Source: Gp6-AA40 sp035496255 (GTDB lineage: Bacteria > Acidobacteriota > Vicinamibacteria > Vicinamibacterales > UBA2999). Taken from it: a DNA stretch of 28,919 nt. Location: contig DATJEU010000052.1 in the NCBI GenBank assembly GCA_035496255.1, positions 1-28,919 on the forward strand, in the 5' to 3' direction. Numbering within the stretch: position 1 is the stretch's first letter; each line of letters opens with the position of its first letter. Of the stretch, positions 21,526 through 28,919 are shown in pieces. The notes under the pieces are model-generated. The model did no database searches. It saw nothing but the letters and a program-made list of their open reading frames with translations, and had not been told where the DNA came from. The translations under genes were made by a program, and so were the position numbers.

Positions 21526-24500
21526 CAGTAAACGTGCTTCACCCTCACGTCGATCGCATAGGTGCGGTCCTCGTTGCGCGAAAGAATCCACTGGAACCGG
21601 TCGCTCTGATCGTATTCGAGCTCGATGATCTGGTCACGCGACGTGGACGAGAGGCTGCGTGAGTACGTGAGATACACGCGGTCGGTGATGCGCTGGCCGA
21701 TGACGACGCGGGCGGCGGGATCGAGCCGGGCGGACTGGGCGTTCGGATCGACGAGCGTCGGCGTCAACTGAAAGGTGTCGACGCCGAATGTCTGCTGCAC
21801 GGCACGGCCGACGCGCGAGGACACCGATTCGGTGACCGCGAGCGTCGCGAGTTGGCGCACCAGCTGCTGCTGCGTGGTGTTGCTGGTGCGGTACTGCTGC
21901 AGCTCGATGTCGCCGTTCGGCGTCACGTCGCTGAAGAGCAGCGCGAGGATCTGCGGCGTCGGCAGCGGCGGATCGGACGACAGATCCAGTTGCCCGAGGT
22001 GCGAGGGCGTGCCGGCGACGCGCAACGTCACGACGTAGGTCTCCTGCGGTGCCCGCGCGCGCGTCTGCACTTCGAGGTCGAGGAACGGCTCGATCTTGGC
22101 CGGGTTGTTGAAGTCGATGCTGCCCTGCGTGACCAGATACCGACGCCCGAGCAGTTGCAGTTCGCCGCGGTTGATTTCGGTGGTGCCGAGCAGCGTCGGC
22201 CGATCGTACGTCCCGCGCAGGTTGAGGTCCGCCGTCGCCGCGATCCGCAGCAGGTTGTTCTGCACGCGCAGGCTCTCTGGCGGAGCGAGGATGTGCACGT
22301 CGTAGCGGACCGGCAGCGTCTCCTGCAGCGCGCCGCCGCCACCGGACGCCACCGGCGCACCGTTGCTGCCGACAAAGCTGAGAATGTCGGTGTTGAAGTC
22401 CTTGGAGTAGAGCGCGTCGCTGACCCAGACCTGGCCGCTCAACGTGGCGCCCTGCAGCGTCCCCTGCAGGCGCAGATCCTCGTCGATCCGCGACCGCATC
22501 CCGTCAGGGAACCGCGTCGTCAACCCCTGCCCGGTCATCTGCACGTCGAGCCGGCCGGGCAGGTAACCGTCCTTGTCGATGCGCCCGAAGAACTGGACCG
22601 GGCCATCTCCGAGCCGCGCCGTCAGGCCATCGAGCGTCACGCCGCGCGCATCGAAATGCACGGTGCCGGCAATGTTCTCGAGCGAGGGCGAGCGTGGCAG
22701 CGCGAAATAACGCAGACGGCCGTTCTCGATCCGCAGCGTGCCGCTCACGGCCGGATCGTCGATCGCGCCTTCAAGCGTCGCCTCGAGCGCGGCGCGGCCG
22801 CTGCTGCTGACGTTGGCGAAAAATCCCTGCAGCACGGCGAGGTTGGCGTCGCCCCGCGCGTCCAGCTTGATCTGGCCGTCGTGCAGTCGCACGACGCCGT
22901 TGATGTCGAGCGCGGTGCCGTCACCGACCAGGCGCATCTGCGTGACGCGCAGCGAATGCCGATCGAGCGCGATCCGGATCGGCTCGCGCGTATCGCAGGT
23001 CGCCTGATTCTGCGGGCACGGGTTGCGCAGTTCGTAGTCGAACAAGCGCGCATCGAGCTTGTCGACCACCGTATCGACGACCAGGTTGTCGATGTCCGCC
23101 AGCGAGCCGACCACGTGGACGCTGCCACTGACGACGGCGGTCGTGAACGGCGACAGTCGAGGATCGTACGCACGCACGTACGGATCCAGCGACGAGTCGG
23201 TGACCGTGAACGTCACATCCGTATCGAGCGCATCGTCCAGCGCGACGCGGCCGCTGCCGTGGACGGAGAGACGCAGTGCATCGGTCGCGTCGAAATTCAA
23301 CGTGAGCACGTTGCCTTCGATGCCGATGTCGCCGACGATCAAGCCGACCCCCTCGTCCTTGAGGAAGACGTCGCGGATGCGCGCGTGCACGTTGTAGACG
23401 GGCATCGAAAACGCCCCGCTGCCGCCCGCGCTGAAGTCGACGAGACCGGAAATCGGCAGCGGCGACTTGCTCGTGACCGACAGGCTCTCGAGCGGCAGGT
23501 CGCGGCCGTCGATGCTGAAGGAATACGTGCCGTTCCAGCGCACGACGGCGCTGCCGCGCGCGGAACCGGTGCCCTTGGCGATCTGGATGTTGTTCAGCGC
23601 TACGCCGTCGCCTTCGAACGTCAGCCCGGCCGACGCCGTCGCGAATGGTTCGCCGTACGCGACGCCGTTGGTGATCTGCATCGTCCCGGTGCCCACGGGC
23701 ATTTCGTAGTGGCCAGTGACGTTGAAATCGCCCGTCAGCAGGCCGTCCAGGTTGTAGTCGTCCAGCTCGAACGCGTGGCGAAGATCGACCACCGGACGAT
23801 TCGCAATCCTGATGTGTGCGTTGATCTCCTCGCCGTTGTCGCGCCGCGGATAGCCGAGAGAAAAGCGTCCGTCGACGTTCATCGTGGAATCGCCCGAGCG
23901 GACAACGATGTCCTTCACGTCCGCGTAGCTGTTCTCGATCACGGCGTTGCCCGTGATCGATCCCCAGTCGACGTCGAAGGCGTTCATCCGCTCGCCGGCG
24001 AACATGCCTTCGATGCGCGGATCCTTGAACGCGTTGAGCATGACGCCATCGAACGTGCCGTAGCCGCCAACCTGAATCGCATTCGTGTGCGATCCGAACG
24101 CGGTGAGAATGCCGGCGAAGAGCCGGTCGCTCTCCTGCCAGTCGGAACTGCTGACGTGGAATGGCAGGCGCGACCGCTCGCCGTAGGCGGTCTGGCCTTC
24201 CATCTCCACGTAGGTCTCCGGCGTGGCGATGCGGCTCGGAGCCACCTCGATCCACTCCGGCCCGTAGTTGTAGACGACGTCGCCGCCGACCGGCACCGGC
24301 TGCTGCGGCAGGTGCGCGCTGAACGGACCGAACGCCTTCGGCTGTTCGTAGCGGCGCGTGAGCTGCGACAGCGGCATCTCCTTCGTCATCAGGGCGACGC
24401 CTTCGGGCGGCGTCAGATGCGCCTCGCCATTCCCCTGAAGCTCGGACCAGCGGCCGAGCGGCCACGTCACGAGGTGATGGCCCGTGACCCGTCCGTCGAG

Positions 24501-25673
24501 CTGAATGCCCTGCAGATCGAACAGGGTGCTCAGCGCGGTGAGGTCAACGTTCTTGTAGGTCGCGTCGAAGGTGTTGCGGGTGCGGGCGCCGTTCTGCCCG
24601 ATCGCCATCAGGTAACTGAACCTGGACGTCCCGCCGTACACCGTCGTGGTGGCGTTCGAGACCTCGAGCTTCTCCGGCACCCAGAGCACCGATGCTTTGA
24701 GGTCGCCGAACCGGTATCGGTTCACGCCGGTGAGCGGCGCGGTCAGCGTACCCTTCAGCTCACGTCCCGTGCGGGAGTGCCCGTCGGGCAACTGCTGCTT
24801 GAACAGGTGAAATGTACCGACGAAGTCGCCGTTGCCGCTGACGGTGAACTTGTCGTTCGCGAACCAGATGCCCTTCTGCGTCGGAAAATCGAGTTTCGAC
24901 TTGAGCTGGTAGGTCTGCTCCGGCCAGTGTCCGAGATCGACGATGCCGGTCAGTTGCGAGCGCGCGCCGGTGCTATCGAGCTGAAGACGATCGAACTTGA
25001 CCTTGCCGTCTTCGATCTTGAAATCCGACGACATGTCGATCCGGAACGGCACGTACTGCTGAAAGGCAACGGTGCCGTTCGAGAACTTCGCCGACCCGCG
25101 ATACTGGTCCGCCGGTTTCGCGACGGTCACGTCGAGATTCCGCGTGATCACCTGCCACGGCGTCCCTTGATCGTCGAAGGTGAACTGCCCCCGATACGCA
25201 TGCACATACTGCAGCGTCGTCGTCCACCGCTTCGGGCCATTCGACTGGGACGTGCGGAAGCTCGGGAAGTTGTTGTGGCCGTCCTTCGTCATCTCGACGT
25301 ACATGTCCCAGTCGGTCATGTCGATCGCGTCGAGGACGACCCGGTGATCGAAGAGCGTGCTCCACGGCATCGAGATTTCGATCCGCTTGGCGCGCAGCCA
25401 CGGACGGGACTGCGGTGTGAGACCTTCGACCACGAAATCTTCGAGGACGTAATGGCCGCTGGCGAGATGAACGGCAAGACGGCCGATGTGCACGGGCCGC
25501 CCCTTCATGTAGTAGCTGGCACCACGTTCGGCCTGGTGCCGGAGCAATGGACCGAGGTCGACCGTTATCGACGTCACCACCAGAACCGCGAAGACCACGG
25601 AAAAGATGACGAGCGCCGTCTTGACGATGCGGCGCGTTCGAAGCGTGACCGGGTGAGACAGGAGCTTACGCAC
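21525..25673 (-). CDS. TamB-family (DUF490) translocation and assembly module protein
   Basis: From GTG 25673 the product is 1382 residues. One N-terminal membrane anchor (about 17-40, IVKTALVIFSVVFAVLVV) is followed by an AsmA-like start (VHIGRLAVHLASGHYVLEDFVVEGL) and a very long beta-helical region. The C-terminal TamB/DUF490 domain (about 1000-1382) is recognisable by QLLGRRYLVTQGSIDFNNP and DPPLPTPQILALLFSD. TamB spans the periplasm as a hydrophobic groove and works with an Omp85 partner, encoded next. An ATG at 25736 would add 21 residues (CLLPSAFC) that merely translate a GCAGAAG repeat, so I prefer the GTG. The known roles of the family are export of autotransporters and phospholipid transport to the outer membrane; which applies here is unknown. 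Confidence 0.94.
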   Translation of the reverse strand: MRKLLSHPVTLRTRRIVKTALVIFSVVFAVLVVTSITVDLGPLLRHQAERGASYYMKGRPVHIGRLAVHLASGHYVLEDFVVEGLTPQSRPWLRAKRIEISMPWSTLFDHRVVLDAIDMTDWDMYVEMTKDGHNNFPSFRTSQSNGPKRWTTTLQYVHAYRGQFTFDDQGTPWQVITRNLDVTVAKPADQYRGSAKFSNGTVAFQQYVPFRIDMSSDFKIEDGKVKFDRLQLDSTGARSQLTGIVDLGHWPEQTYQLKSKLDFPTQKGIWFANDKFTVSGNGDFVGTFHLFKQQLPDGHSRTGRELKGTLTAPLTGVNRYRFGDLKASVLWVPEKLEVSNATTTVYGGTSRFSYLMAIGQNGARTRNTFDATYKNVDLTALSTLFDLQGIQLDGRVTGHHLVTWPLGRWSELQGNGEAHLTPPEGVALMTKEMPLSQLTRRYEQPKAFGPFSAHLPQQPVPVGGDVVYNYGPEWIEVAPSRIATPETYVEMEGQTAYGERSRLPFHVSSSDWQESDRLFAGILTAFGSHTNAIQVGGYGTFDGVMLNAFKDPRIEGMFAGERMNAFDVDWGSITGNAVIENSYADVKDIVVRSGDSTMNVDGRFSLGYPRRDNGEEINAHIRIANRPVVDLRHAFELDDYNLDGLLTGDFNVTGHYEMPVGTGTMQITNGVAYGEPFATASAGLTFEGDGVALNNIQIAKGTGSARGSAVVRWNGTYSFSIDGRDLPLESLSVTSKSPLPISGLVDFSAGGSGAFSMPVYNVHARIRDVFLKDEGVGLIVGDIGIEGNVLTLNFDATDALRLSVHGSGRVALDDALDTDVTFTVTDSSLDPYVRAYDPRLSPFTTAVVSGSVHVVGSLADIDNLVVDTVVDKLDARLFDYELRNPCPQNQATCDTREPIRIALDRHSLRVTQMRLVGDGTALDINGVVRLHDGQIKLDARGDANLAVLQGFFANVSSSGRAALEATLEGAIDDPAVSGTLRIENGRLRYFALPRSPSLENIAGTVHFDARGVTLDGLTARLGDGPVQFFGRIDKDGYLPGRLDVQMTGQGLTTRFPDGMRSRIDEDLRLQGTLQGATLSGQVWVSDALYSKDFNTDILSFVGSNGAPVASGGGGALQETLPVRYDVHILAPPESLRVQNNLLRIAATADLNLRGTYDRPTLLGTTEINRGELQLLGRRYLVTQGSIDFNNPAKIEPFLDLEVQTRARAPQETYVVTLRVAGTPSHLGQLDLSSDPPLPTPQILALLFSDVTPNGDIELQQYRTSNTTQQQLVRQLATLAVTESVSSRVGRAVQQTFGVDTFQLTPTLVDPNAQSARLDPAARVVIGQRITDRVYLTYSRSLSSTSRDQIIELEYDQSDRFQWILSRNEDRTYAIDVRVKHVY

Positions 25674-25686
25674 GGTAGTAAACGAA

Positions 25687-25771
25687 ACGCAGAAGGCAGA
25701 AGGCAGAAGGCACACGACGGCTGGTGATGCCGGCAACTCTCAAGGTTTGCATTCGGACTTCTGTTTTCTGC
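25687..25771. repeat. GCAGAAG tandem repeat with weak inverted copy
   Basis: CGCAGAAGGCAGAAGGCAGAAGGCA (7-bp unit, about 25687-25711), a few bases of CACGACGG, then 40 bp on the inverted relatives CTTCTGTTTTCTGC (25758-25771). It fills the short gap between the carboxyl-carrier and TamB genes. Confidence 0.6.
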
Positions 25772-25772
25772 A

Positions 25773-26270
25773 TTACTCGATGATGACTAGTATGGCGCCT
25801 GCGTCCACCGATGCGCCTTCATGTGCGCGCACGTCGCGGATGACCCCGTCGCGTGGTGCACGGAGTTCGTTCTCCATCTTCATCGCCTCGACCACCACGA
25901 CGCCCTGCCGCGCGGCCACCCGCTCACCAATCTGCACGAGCAGTTTGACGACGCGGCCCGGCATCGGCGCCCTCACCTCGACCGGTCCGCCCGTCGCACC
26001 GCCGGCCTGACCGCGAACCCGCCGGCGATAGGCCCGCGGGTCCAGGACACGGACCGGAACCGCCTGACCGTTCACATAAACCGTTGCACCGTCGACCGTC
26101 GCCTCGAACGAGGCCCCATCGATCAACAGCGACCAGCCCGCTGCCGTTCTGACGGCGTCGATGCTCACGACGCGGCCATCGATGCTTCCCGCGCAGGCGC
26201 CGCCTTCAGCCGGGCCTCGTTCGAGCTCGACGCGGCGGATGCGGCCCGACACCTCTATATCTATGTTCAC
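25773..26270 (-). CDS. Biotin carboxyl carrier protein/subunit of acyl-CoA carboxylase
   Basis: From GTG 26270 the product is 165 residues. This start overlaps the biotin carboxylase stop (GTGA), and the longer upstream frame is not protein-like. The C-terminal biotinyl domain (about 96-165) contains the biotin attachment site EAMKMENE with Lys131, and APMPGRVVKLLVQIGERV before it. The N-terminal part (1-90) is a beta-rich region resembling the segment that precedes the biotinyl domain in propionyl-/methylcrotonyl-CoA carboxylase alpha chains. So carboxylase and carrier, usually fused in those enzymes, are two coupled genes here. No carboxyltransferase gene is in the window, so the acyl-CoA substrate is undetermined. 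Confidence 0.92.
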   Translation of the reverse strand: MNIDIEVSGRIRRVELERGPAEGGACAGSIDGRVVSIDAVRTAAGWSLLIDGASFEATVDGATVYVNGQAVPVRVLDPRAYRRRVRGQAGGATGGPVEVRAPMPGRVVKLLVQIGERVAARQGVVVVEAMKMENELRAPRDGVIRDVRAHEGASVDAGAILVIIE

Positions 26271-27859
26271 TCGCCGAGGCTCTCGACACGCGCGCGTGCT
26301 TTCCAGTTCGGTGCCCGTTCCGAGGCCCGGCTGAAGCCGGGCACTACGTTCGCGCTCGAGGGCCGCCTGACGCTGGTCGCTGCGTTGGCGCGGTCCGTAG
26401 TGGCCGGCGTCAGCCGGCCCTCTGCTCCCGCGGATGCCTCCAATGCCGCCACCAGCGCCGCGACCTCTTCGCAGGACGGATCGACCTCCGAAAACGGCTG
26501 ACCGGCGCGCTGCTGCAAGAGATCGTCCAGATAGGCGGTGTGAAACCGGCCGTCGATGAACGCCGTCTGCCGCAACATCCACCGGAAGAATGGGAGGCTG
26601 GTGCTGATGCCTCGCACCTCGTATTCGTCGAGGGCGCGACGCATCCGCGCAATCGTGCGCGGACGGTCCTCCGCCCAGGCCACGAGCTTGGAGATGAGCG
26701 GGTCGTAATAGATCGTCACCTCGCCGCCGGCGTCGACGCCGCTATCGTCGCGGATGCCAGGCCCGTCGGGTACGCGCAGCCCGGTGATACCGCCGGGCGA
26801 CGGCATGAAGCCGGCGTCGGCGTCCTCGGCATAGACGCGGCACTCGATCGCGTGGCCATGCGGCGTCCGCACGCGCGCCGGTTCGAGATCGAGACGGTCG
26901 CCGCGCGCAATGCGAATCTGCCATTGCACCAGGTCGACGCCGGTCACCATCTCGGTCACCGGATGCTCAACCTGCAGCCGCGTGTTCATCTCCAGAAAGT
27001 AGAACTGACCGTCCTCATCGAGCAGGCACTCGATCGTGCCGGCGTTGGTGTAGCCGACGGCGCGCGCGATCGCCGCCGCGGCGTCCGTCATCCGCTCACG
27101 CAAGTCAGCAGTCACGACGGGCGACGGACTTTCCTCGATCACCTTCTGATGACGCCGCTGGATCGAGCACTCGCGCTCGACGAACGGAATGACCGTACCG
27201 TGATGATCGGCGAGCAGCTGCACCTCAATATGCCGGGGACGTATGAGCCGCCGCTCGAGATAGATCGAACCGTCACCGAACGCTGAGAGCGCTTCGGAGC
27301 GCGCCGCGCGAATCGCACTGGGAAGTTCCGAGCGATCGGCGACCACGCGCATGCCCTTGCCGCCGCCGCCGGCGACCGCTTTCACCATCACCGGATAGCC
27401 GACACTCTCCGCGATGCGCGCCACCTCGTCGTCGGCAACATCAATGGCGAGCGCCTCGTCGGTGCCGGGAACAACGGGAACGCCGGCTGCACGTGCAGCC
27501 TGGCGCGCGGCGGTCTTGCTGCCCATCAGCGCGATCGCTTCAGGAGACGGGCCGATGAATGTGAGGCCGTCGTCGCGGCAGGCCGCGGCGAACTCTTCGT
27601 TCTCCGCCAGGAATCCGTAACCAGGATGGACAGCGTCGGCGCCGCTCGTCTGCGCGGCCTGGATCAGCCGATCGATCCGCAGGTAGCTATCGGCGGCCGG
27701 ATTGCCGCCAATCGCCACCGCCGCATCGGCCATGCGCACGTGACGCGCCGCGCGATCGCATTCGGAGTAGACCGCGACCGTGCCCAGCCCCATCTCGCGG
27801 CACGCACGGATCACACGCACAGCGATCTCGCCGCGGTTCGCGATCAGAATCTTGCGCAA
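26267..27859 (-). CDS. Biotin carboxylase (acetyl/propionyl-CoA carboxylase alpha chain type)
   Basis: The product has 530 residues. It has the three AccC parts: N-terminal RKILIANRGEIAVRVIRACRE, the ATP-grasp domain with AVAGGGGKGMRVV (about 162-174), and the catalytic region HQKVIEESPSP plus EMNTRLQVEHPVTE, then the C-terminal domain ending about 450 (AYLDDLLQQ). It ATP-dependently carboxylates the biotin on the carrier encoded next. The last 45 or so residues (from about TDRANAATSVRR) are not part of the family; they are encoded by two inverted REP hairpins (26325-26342 and 26402-26419) and their flanks. The tail may be disordered. The symbol accC would be reasonable only in the broad sense, since the substrate subunit is not here. 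Confidence 0.95.
   Translation of the reverse strand: MRKILIANRGEIAVRVIRACREMGLGTVAVYSECDRAARHVRMADAAVAIGGNPAADSYLRIDRLIQAAQTSGADAVHPGYGFLAENEEFAAACRDDGLTFIGPSPEAIALMGSKTAARQAARAAGVPVVPGTDEALAIDVADDEVARIAESVGYPVMVKAVAGGGGKGMRVVADRSELPSAIRAARSEALSAFGDGSIYLERRLIRPRHIEVQLLADHHGTVIPFVERECSIQRRHQKVIEESPSPVVTADLRERMTDAAAAIARAVGYTNAGTIECLLDEDGQFYFLEMNTRLQVEHPVTEMVTGVDLVQWQIRIARGDRLDLEPARVRTPHGHAIECRVYAEDADAGFMPSPGGITGLRVPDGPGIRDDSGVDAGGEVTIYYDPLISKLVAWAEDRPRTIARMRRALDEYEVRGISTSLPFFRWMLRQTAFIDGRFHTAYLDDLLQQRAGQPFSEVDPSCEEVAALVAALEASAGAEGRLTPATTDRANAATSVRRPSSANVVPGFSRASERAPNWKARARVESLGE
26325..26419. repeat. Two inverted REP-like hairpins in the biotin carboxylase 3' end
   Basis: GCCCGGC-TGAA-GCCGGGC (26325-26342) and GGCCGGC-GTCA-GCCGGCC (26402-26419), each flanked by the same GTAGTG word on opposite sides. 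They form an inverted pair about 60 bp apart, read through by the carboxylase frame. Confidence 0.8.
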
Positions 27860-27875
27860 TGGAGAATCTTAACGT

Positions 27876-28001
27876 GTGGCTGGTCTTGGCTGGTGGCTCG
27901 TGGGCACTGGGTGGTGGGCGGGCTCGCCGCACAGCGGTCGATGGACGTTGCGAGCCAGTTGATTCGCTGCGGTGAGGCGCTCCCACCAGCCACCAGCCAC
28001 C
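27876..28001. repeat. Inverted GGCTGGTGG repeat with internal hairpin
   Basis: The left arm is GTGGCTGGTCTTGGCTGGTGG on to 27918 and the right arm is CCCACCAGCCACCAGCCACCA (27980-28001). GGCTCG (27921-27926) and CGAGCC (27951-27956) nest inside. It fills the gap between the TIGR03435 stop and the carboxylase start. Confidence 0.75.
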
Positions 28002-28003
28002 AA

Positions 28004-28804
28004 TTAATTTGCCGTCGGCCGCTCCATGTGCTCGACGACGAGCACGTCGAGCGGCGCGGTGGCGTTCTCCAGCTTCAGTCCGAGCTGTTCCTGCACGGCG
28101 GTGAACACCGATACCGCATCGTCGGAAGCCGCGCGGGAGAACTTCAGGTCGAGTTCGTAGTTGCCATCGAGGCCGGTCTTGTCGACCACGGGCCTGGCCG
28201 CAGCGTTCGACAGCAGGGACGCGATACTCGCCGACGTCAGGGTGCCGGCGATCGGCGCCCCGGGGCTGGGGAGCCAGCCGCACGGCCGCGGCGGCGGCAC
28301 CATCGCCTTGATCGCCGCTTCGTCCTTACAGTCGACGATGGGTGACTTGACGAGTGCGGGGCCGAGGCGATCGGGCCGCAGGCGCACGAGGTTGTACACC
28401 GGCAGCTCGCGTTGCTCCATGTGGGCCACGAGCTTGAAGCGATCGCGCAGCAGCGCCTGCAGCTTCGGCCGGATGTCGGCGTTGCCGTGAGAGACGTCGC
28501 CGCGCGCGTCGATGTCGTAGTTGATGCGCGGAGCCCAGTCGGGCGCGCCGAGCACGCGGCTGTTGGGGACGCCCCAGGCCATGCTCAGGAGGCCGATTGC
28601 CGGATAGTTCGTCGTCACGAACCGCGAGGTGCCTTCCGGGCCGGCGTTCCCGGACGGCGACTGGATGACGGTCTCTTTGACGGAGACCACGTCGAACGCG
28701 GGACCCTGCGCGGCGACCACGGTGGCCAGGAAGCAGAAGCAGATCGCGGACCTGACAAGGTCCGCGCCACGAGGCGGTCGCAGGACGCCGCGAGGTGGTT
28801 GCAT
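28004..28804 (-). CDS. TIGR03435-family secreted protein (soil-associated, acidobacterial)
   Basis: The product has 266 residues. A Sec signal (about 17-33, VRSAICFCFLATVVAAQG) precedes the family opening FDVVSVKE. The conserved body follows: the NYPAIGLLSMAWGV region, YDIDARGD, the LQALLRDRFKLVAHMEQRELPVYNLV segment that is the family's strongest signature, VVDKTGLDGNYELDLKFS, and the end LGLKLENATAPLDVLVVEH. These proteins occur in dozens of copies in acidobacterial genomes; their role is not established, although some are encoded near BlaR/MecI-like regulators or ABC permeases. None of those lie next to this one. The first 16 residues are Pro/Arg-rich and include a REP hairpin (28745-28766). 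Confidence 0.93.
   Translation of the reverse strand: MQPPRGVLRPPRGADLVRSAICFCFLATVVAAQGPAFDVVSVKETVIQSPSGNAGPEGTSRFVTTNYPAIGLLSMAWGVPNSRVLGAPDWAPRINYDIDARGDVSHGNADIRPKLQALLRDRFKLVAHMEQRELPVYNLVRLRPDRLGPALVKSPIVDCKDEAAIKAMVPPPRPCGWLPSPGAPIAGTLTSASIASLLSNAAARPVVDKTGLDGNYELDLKFSRAASDDAVSVFTAVQEQLGLKLENATAPLDVLVVEHMERPTAN
28745..28766. repeat. REP-like hairpin in the TIGR03435 N-terminus
   Basis: CGCGGACCT-GACA-AGGTCCGCG has perfect 9-bp arms. It encodes the GADLVRSA part just before the hydrophobic core of the signal peptide. Confidence 0.8.
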
Positions 28805-28919
28805 GACGGGGATTCTACGCGTTCACGCTTCTGTGTGCCTGGTGCTCGGTTCGTGTTCAGGTTCCGATTCGGATCCTGAATCCGCCGTTCGAATGCGCCC
28901 CATCGACTGTTCCAAAGAC

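Noticed and set aside
21852..25727. Plus-strand frame of 1291 codons opposite TamB
   Set aside because: It is an antisense shadow: Arg/Asp/Val-rich composition without motifs, whereas the opposite strand has a clear DUF490 protein. The same holds for 5356-6903 and 19819-21531.

Overview
This GC-rich window looks chromosomal and comes from a diderm bacterium, because it encodes two Omp85 barrels, TamB, a TolC-type protein and lipoproteins. The gene at 28004-28804 resembles the TIGR03435 soil-associated family, which is greatly expanded in Acidobacteriota. Together with the intergenic repeats, this makes an acidobacterium (perhaps the Vicinamibacteria) the best guess; that placement is inference. 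No rRNA, tRNA, CRISPR array, transposase or phage gene is visible.

Layout. (1) 11-421(-): small coiled-coil protein built on a 42-bp repeat; then about 900 bp without a convincing gene, ending in a good sigma-54 promoter match (1120-1134). (2) 1336-3860(+): secreted LolA-like protein translationally coupled to a one-POTRA Omp85 barrel. (3) 4031-5242(-): a VOC/PhnB-like protein and an AHSA1/SRPBCC protein, each preceded by the same palindromic leader. (4) 12655-5389(-): seven overlapping genes for an ABC-2 efflux system with the order TetR, TolC, HlyD lipoprotein, ATPase, ATPase, permease, permease. This matches E. coli cecR-ybhGFSR, but YbhF is split into two genes and a dedicated TolC is included. 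(5) 16795-12889(-): NtrC-type sigma-54 regulator, PAS/HAMP histidine kinase and a small Pro/Ala-rich lipoprotein. (6) 16934-17683(+): CPBP intramembrane protease. (7) 25673-18020(-): TamB, multi-POTRA Omp85 and a SurA-like protein, coupled by TGATG overlaps, a self-contained envelope biogenesis module. (8) 27859-25773(-): biotin carboxylase and biotin carboxyl carrier. (9) 28804-28004(-): TIGR03435 protein.

The most unusual feature is the repeat landscape. At least five loci carry a composite element: arms of period-9 CACGACGGT/GTCGTGGCC repeats, often in inverted orientation, ending in a GTCACAAAAGA-like terminus and usually lying next to GGCTGGCGG repeats. The period is three codons. The outward-facing arm reads in a fixed frame as Val-Val-x-Val-Val-x-(Ala/Ser)-(Leu/Phe/Val)-Val-Thr, which is a signal-peptide core. 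In two genes (Omp85 at 2331 and TolC at 10443) this arm is in fact the signal peptide. A third signal peptide (lipoprotein at 12889) is encoded by a different inverted repeat. Separately, short REP-like hairpins (7-9 bp arms, 4-5 nt loops) lie inside or at the ends of five coding regions (ABC permease, ABC ATPase tail, biotin carboxylase tail, TolC N-terminus, TIGR03435 N-terminus). A 142-bp nested palindrome sits between convergent genes at 17790-17931. The working idea is that dispersed repeats in this genome supply new protein ends, including export signals.
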